Of a DNA stretch of 64,000 nucleotides, positions 60,534 through 64,000 are shown piece by piece. Position 1 is the stretch's first letter. Each line of letters starts with the position of its first letter. Both the position numbers and the translations under genes were made by a program. The notes under the pieces are model-generated. The model was not told where the DNA came from and searched no databases. It saw only the letters and a program-made list of their open reading frames with translations. Source of the DNA: Acidobacteriota bacterium (GTDB lineage Bacteria; Acidobacteriota; Terriglobia; Terriglobales; Acidobacteriaceae); assembly GCA_021791875.1 (NCBI GenBank), contig JAJYVU010000004.1, positions 1 through 64,000 of the forward strand, written 5' to 3'.

Positions 60534-62789
60534 ATGCAATTTGCTACAGCGGCTATTACCTTAGTGCTGTCTGTTTGGCTCGCTTACATTAACTCGTTCG
60601 ACAATGGATTCCATTTCGACGACTACCACACCATTGTCAATAACCCGGCGATCCGGAGCCTCGGCAACATTCCCCGCTTCTTTACCGACGCAAGAACCTT
60701 CAGCATCCTCCCCGCCAACCAGACCTATCGGCCTATCGTCTCCACCACGCTCGCCTTCGATTACTGGATGGGCCATGGCCTCAATCCCTTCTACTTCCAC
60801 ATCGGGACATTTCTCATCTACCTGCTGCAATTGGTCGTAATGCTGCTGCTTTTCCGCATCATCCTGAACCGCACGCGTCCCGAAAAGGATCACCTCGTCC
60901 TGGCGACCGTCGCGGCCGCGTGGTACGGGCTCCATCCCGCCATGGCGGAAACGGTAAATTACATCATCCAGCGCGGCGATGTGTACGCAGCCTGCGGCGT
61001 GGTCTGTGCCCTGGTCCTGTACGTCGCCCTGCCCCGCTGGCGGCGCTACGGGCTTTACCTCCTGCCCTTTGTGCTCGCGCTGCTGAGCAAGCCCCCCGCG
61101 ATCGTCTTTCCGGCCTTGCTGTTTGCTTACCTCGCGATGTTTGAGGCGCCGCCGGACACGCGCTATCGTTATGCCGCCGGGCGAACTCTTCCGTCCTTCA
61201 TCCTCGGCGCTCTCGTGATGGCCTTGGAAGCGGCAATGACGCCGAAGAGCTTCACCCCCTCCGCGCTGTCGAGCTTCTCCTGGTACATCACGCAGCCCTA
61301 TGTGCTGCTCCGCAACTTCCTCACGTTTTTCCTCCCGCTCCATCTCAATGTCGACACAGACCTCCGGGCCTTCCCCCACCTCAACGCCGCGGCTTTCGCA
61401 GGTTTCGCTTTCCTCATCGCCCTGGTATCGACCATTGCCCTGCTCGCAATGTCGAAGGAGTTGCGCCCCATCTCCTTCGGACTGCTCTGGTTCCTGGTTG
61501 GTTCCCTGCCGACGGCGCTCTACAAGCTTTCAGAAGTAAATAACGACCACCGGCTCTTTCTCCCCTTCATCGGCATGGCGCTGGCCTGCACCTGGACAGC
61601 CTATTTGGGCGTCGGCTGGCTCGCTCAACGCGCAAAATCCCCGTGGATATGGAAAACCGCGACCGCCTGCGCGTTCCTCCTCTTGGTCGCTTATGGCTGG
61701 GCCGCGCATATTCGTAACCGCGTCTGGCATAGTAATCTTTCCCTCTGGTACGACGACGTCCTCAAATGCCCGCACAACGGCCGCGGCCTCATGAACTACG
61801 GCCTTGCGCAGATGGACCTGGGGCATGACGAGATTGCCCTCCACTACTTCCGCCAGGCTCTCAAGTACACGCCCAACTATCCCACTCTCGAAATCAATCT
61901 CGGCATCGTGAACGGGCTCCTTGCCGATCAGGGGCAGCCGGGCCGCGCCGTACAGGCCCAGCAGCATTTTCTGCGAGCCATCGCGCTCGCGCCGGCCGAC
62001 GCCTCCACCCATGCCTACTATGGACGCTGGCTCATGTTTCACGGCCACGCCCGGCAGGCGATTCAGCAATTGAGTCTTGCCGTCGGCCTGAATCCTCAGG
62101 ACCTCATGCAGCGCGATCTGCTCATGGACGCGCAAATGCGCGCCGGCGACAACGCCGCGGCTCGTCAACTCGCCCTCGCCACGTTGCGCATCGCACCTGG
62201 CGATGCAGTCGCCAGAAATGCCCTACGGCCTCCACCGCAGACAGCAGCCTTCTGGATCAACCAGTCGCTCGCCGAGTACCGCAAAGGGCAATTCCTGCTG
62301 GCCATCGCATCCGCGCAGCACGCGCTCACAATTGATCCGCATTCTGCCGCGGCCTACAACAACATTGGCGCAAGCTACGGGGCAATGCGCCAGTGGAAGC
62401 CGGCCATTCAAAACGAGAAGCTCGCCCTGCAATACGATCCAAAGTTGACTATTGCAAGAAATAACCTCGCGCTGTTCCTGAAAGAGAAGACGCCGGGAGG
62501 CACACCGAACTCAGTCCCCATCGCAACAGCAGCGCTCATCAATTTATCGTTGAGCGAGTACCGGGACGGTCATTATCAGGACTGCATCAGAACCGCCAGC
62601 GGAGCGCTGCGCCTCGACCCTCGCTCTGCCGACGCATGGAATAACATCGCCGCCGCCTATGCCGCCATGCATCAGTGGAGTGCGGCGGTACGCGCCGCAA
62701 ACAAGGCGCTCGCCCTCAATCCGCACTTTACGCTTGCCCGCAATAATCTCGCGTGGGCGGAATCCCACCTGCAAACCGGCAGACCCTGA
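60534..62789 (+). CDS. TMTC-like polytopic membrane protein with C-terminal TPR repeats
   Basis: 751 residues from ATG 60534 (AAGAGAAAAG just upstream); a GTG at 60519 is also in frame. About 10-11 transmembrane helices occupy residues 5-400. FHFDDYHTIVNNPAI is the acidic first loop seen in GT39/TMTC O-mannosyltransferase-like proteins, and NNDHRLFLPFIG the later luminal motif. Two TPR sets (about 420-550 and 580-745) follow. Eukaryotic TMTCs O-mannosylate proteins; bacterial homologues are uncharacterised. A GT2 dolichyl-phosphate-mannose-synthase-like gene lies directly downstream on the opposite strand, which would fit lipid-linked sugar donor use. Confidence 0.82.
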   Translation: MQFATAAITLVLSVWLAYINSFDNGFHFDDYHTIVNNPAIRSLGNIPRFFTDARTFSILPANQTYRPIVSTTLAFDYWMGHGLNPFYFHIGTFLIYLLQLVVMLLLFRIILNRTRPEKDHLVLATVAAAWYGLHPAMAETVNYIIQRGDVYAACGVVCALVLYVALPRWRRYGLYLLPFVLALLSKPPAIVFPALLFAYLAMFEAPPDTRYRYAAGRTLPSFILGALVMALEAAMTPKSFTPSALSSFSWYITQPYVLLRNFLTFFLPLHLNVDTDLRAFPHLNAAAFAGFAFLIALVSTIALLAMSKELRPISFGLLWFLVGSLPTALYKLSEVNNDHRLFLPFIGMALACTWTAYLGVGWLAQRAKSPWIWKTATACAFLLLVAYGWAAHIRNRVWHSNLSLWYDDVLKCPHNGRGLMNYGLAQMDLGHDEIALHYFRQALKYTPNYPTLEINLGIVNGLLADQGQPGRAVQAQQHFLRAIALAPADASTHAYYGRWLMFHGHARQAIQQLSLAVGLNPQDLMQRDLLMDAQMRAGDNAAARQLALATLRIAPGDAVARNALRPPPQTAAFWINQSLAEYRKGQFLLAIASAQHALTIDPHSAAAYNNIGASYGAMRQWKPAIQNEKLALQYDPKLTIARNNLALFLKEKTPGGTPNSVPIATAALINLSLSEYRDGHYQDCIRTASGALRLDPRSADAWNNIAAAYAAMHQWSAAVRAANKALALNPHFTLARNNLAWAESHLQTGRP

Positions 62790-62846
62790 CCCTCCGATGC
62801 CGGCAGTTCAGCTCGGAATTCGAGGCTGCGGCAACTGCCCCTCCGT

Positions 62847-63644
62847 TCAGCTGATCTTGCTCCCTGGCATCAAACGCTCCTGTGCGTCGCGCCCCAATCT
62901 TATCCGGCGAGATACACAGGACCGCACCAGCACCCGATAAATCTCCAGCGAGTCTCTGATCGGATGAAAGTGTGATGACCGGTTGCCCTCCGTATAGATC
63001 GTGCGAATGGAAACCTCAACCGGCGTTCGCCCCGAGCGACAGCAGTGGAGCAGGACAGCCATCTCGTATTCGTAGCGCGCCCCGGCGAGCGTCAACAGCT
63101 CCGGTACCAGGCTGCGCGGAAATCCTCGCAGCCCCGTCTGCGTGTCGGTCACCTTTGTACCCGTTACAGCACGGAATACTCGGCGTGTCAGCGTGTTTCC
63201 AAAGCGGCTGCGCAAGGGCATTTGCAAAATCTTTTGCCGCGAGCCCAGGACCAGCCTCGTCGGTTCTTCCACCATGGCTGTCGCAACGCGCGCAATGTCA
63301 TCCACGGCATGCTGGCCGTCGGCATCAGCGGTCACCACCCCCGCATACTCCGCCAAGTCGGAAAGAAAATAGCCCAGGCCGGTCTTCAGCGCACAGCCTT
63401 TGCCTCTGTTATTCGAGTGCCTCAACAAGTGGACGGCGGGCATCCTTTGCAGCGCCTGAAACAGTTCCTGATACTCACTGCTGCTGCCGTCGTCGACTAC
63501 CACGATGGCGTCGCAGCCCAGTGCTGCCAGCCTGCCGGCAACAGACAGCAGCTCCTGCGGCGGCTGCCACGCGGGAATCACCACGGCAACCCGCGCGGGG
63601 AAGTGCGAAGCCTGCATCATCTCTTTAGGCTGAAGAGTCTCCAT
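62847..63644 (-). CDS. GT2 glycosyltransferase (dolichyl-phosphate mannose synthase-like)
   Basis: 265 residues. VAVVIPAWQPPQEL, IVVVDDGSSSE, GKGCALKTGL and the DxD metal site in TADADGQH mark a GT-A fold family 2 enzyme. The GNTLTRRVFRAVTGTKVTDTQTGLRGF segment (cited in part as VTDTQTGLRGF) is typical of polyprenyl-phosphate sugar synthases. It has no C-terminal membrane helices and so may be soluble or peripheral. It probably loads a sugar from a nucleotide onto undecaprenyl phosphate. It is convergent with the TMTC-like gene, 57 bases apart. Confidence 0.9.
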   Translation of the reverse strand: METLQPKEMMQASHFPARVAVVIPAWQPPQELLSVAGRLAALGCDAIVVVDDGSSSEYQELFQALQRMPAVHLLRHSNNRGKGCALKTGLGYFLSDLAEYAGVVTADADGQHAVDDIARVATAMVEEPTRLVLGSRQKILQMPLRSRFGNTLTRRVFRAVTGTKVTDTQTGLRGFPRSLVPELLTLAGARYEYEMAVLLHCCRSGRTPVEVSIRTIYTEGNRSSHFHPIRDSLEIYRVLVRSCVSRRIRLGRDAQERLMPGSKIS

Positions 63645-63872
63645 CGTCCGATGCCTTCAATCCAACGGTGTGCGCCGCATGTTGCCGTATCCCGCGCACT
63701 GCCCACTCTATGCGATCCCACTCATTCTTGCACGCCAAATCAATGGGCCCTCCGCAGACAACGGCGCCCGAAAATCTCTCTGAAAAGAATCGCCCACTGA
63801 TCCCCGACCTCGCACGCTACGGCTACCAGCGAAGCGTGGCTGCCCCTGAGGCTTAATATTTTCACCATCTGG

Positions 63873-64000
63873 TCAAGGCGTCGCCATCGTGATGCGATAA
63901 ACATACGCAATGTCATTCGGCTTCACTGCCGGAAGATGAATCACCAGCCCATCCGGCGTCTGGCTCCACCGAAGATGCGCGTTGGAACCAAGCAACGAAA
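63873..64000 (-). CDS. Alpha-L-fucosidase, C-terminal end (gene continues beyond window)
   Basis: The last 41 codons of a leftward gene: ...LLGSNAHLRWSQTPDGL, then VIHLPAVKPNDIAYVYRI and a TGA at 63873-63875. This pattern (LLGS, then W-QT-DGL-V-LP, then P-D-AY-I) is the C-terminal beta-sandwich of GH29 alpha-L-fucosidases. Catalytic residues lie outside the window, so activity cannot be judged. It is on the same strand as the GT2 gene, 228 bases upstream of it. Confidence 0.7.
   Translation of the reverse strand, partial: SLLGSNAHLRWSQTPDGLVIHLPAVKPNDIAYVYRITMATP

Overview
The window reads as a chromosome segment of an Acidobacteriota bacterium, most likely class Terriglobia (inference). The support is a GC-rich coding style together with M13 metallopeptidases, FecR-domain and tyrosine/glycine-rich secreted proteins, NHL/Ig-like surface proteins, a GH29 fucosidase, and TMTC-like TPR membrane proteins. 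No rRNA gene is present to fix the taxonomy. One tRNA gene (Pro, CGG) is present. I see no CRISPR array, integrase or complete insertion sequence.

Layout. 1-5.3 kb: tail of an unknown gene, then a leftward set of glucan phosphorylase, galactokinase and a PLP-dependent decarboxylase. 5.5-14 kb: a cold-shock gene, a Tat-exported five-bladed-propeller glycosidase behind a LacI-type operator, an outer-membrane barrel, a kelch-like secreted protein with a 14-G tract in its coding sequence, an M13 peptidase and a FecR-domain protein. 14-16.6 kb: a leftward regulatory set (ECF sigma factor, small membrane protein, zinc-ribbon membrane protein, orphan LytTR regulator). 16.9-40.8 kb: mostly housekeeping and metabolism (cysS, EamA exporter, CPA2 antiporter, class III aminotransferase, EF-G paralogue, TetR regulator, retropepsin-like protease, ddl, malic enzyme-phosphotransacetylase, carboxylesterase, greA, CDP-alcohol phosphatidyltransferase, SDR, exported HExxE protein, homocysteine methyltransferase).

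41.1-53.6 kb is the most unusual part. Two divergent operons share a 664-base gap. The leftward operon (CoA-transferase, ferredoxin-type delta subunit, alpha and fused beta-gamma subunits of a 2-oxoacid:ferredoxin oxidoreductase, ilvE) forms a complete route from valine-type amino acids to branched acyl-CoA and free acid, producing reduced ferredoxin. The rightward operon (ArsR regulator with a clear operator, TusA, MvhD-like protein, two HdrA-like flavoproteins, a small winged-helix protein, an HdrC-cytochrome b fusion, DsrE2-like protein) encodes a Qmo-like membrane electron-transfer complex with sulfur-carrier proteins, but with no aprAB, dsrAB or HdrB gene nearby. A plausible model is that ferredoxin or thiol electrons from the first operon enter the quinone pool through the second, under persulfide- or redox-responsive ArsR control.

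53.7-60.3 kb is a leftward set of surface or exported proteins (barrel, NHL/Ig protein, GNAT-zincin fusion, phage tail-collar protein, collagen-like protein), several translationally coupled. 60.5-64 kb carries a TMTC-like TPR membrane protein, a GT2 glycosyltransferase and the C-terminal end of an alpha-L-fucosidase. Non-coding features include two 115-bp copies of a hairpin-forming MITE-like repeat, several perfect-stem terminators, and an unexplained structured region at 21.3-21.4 kb.
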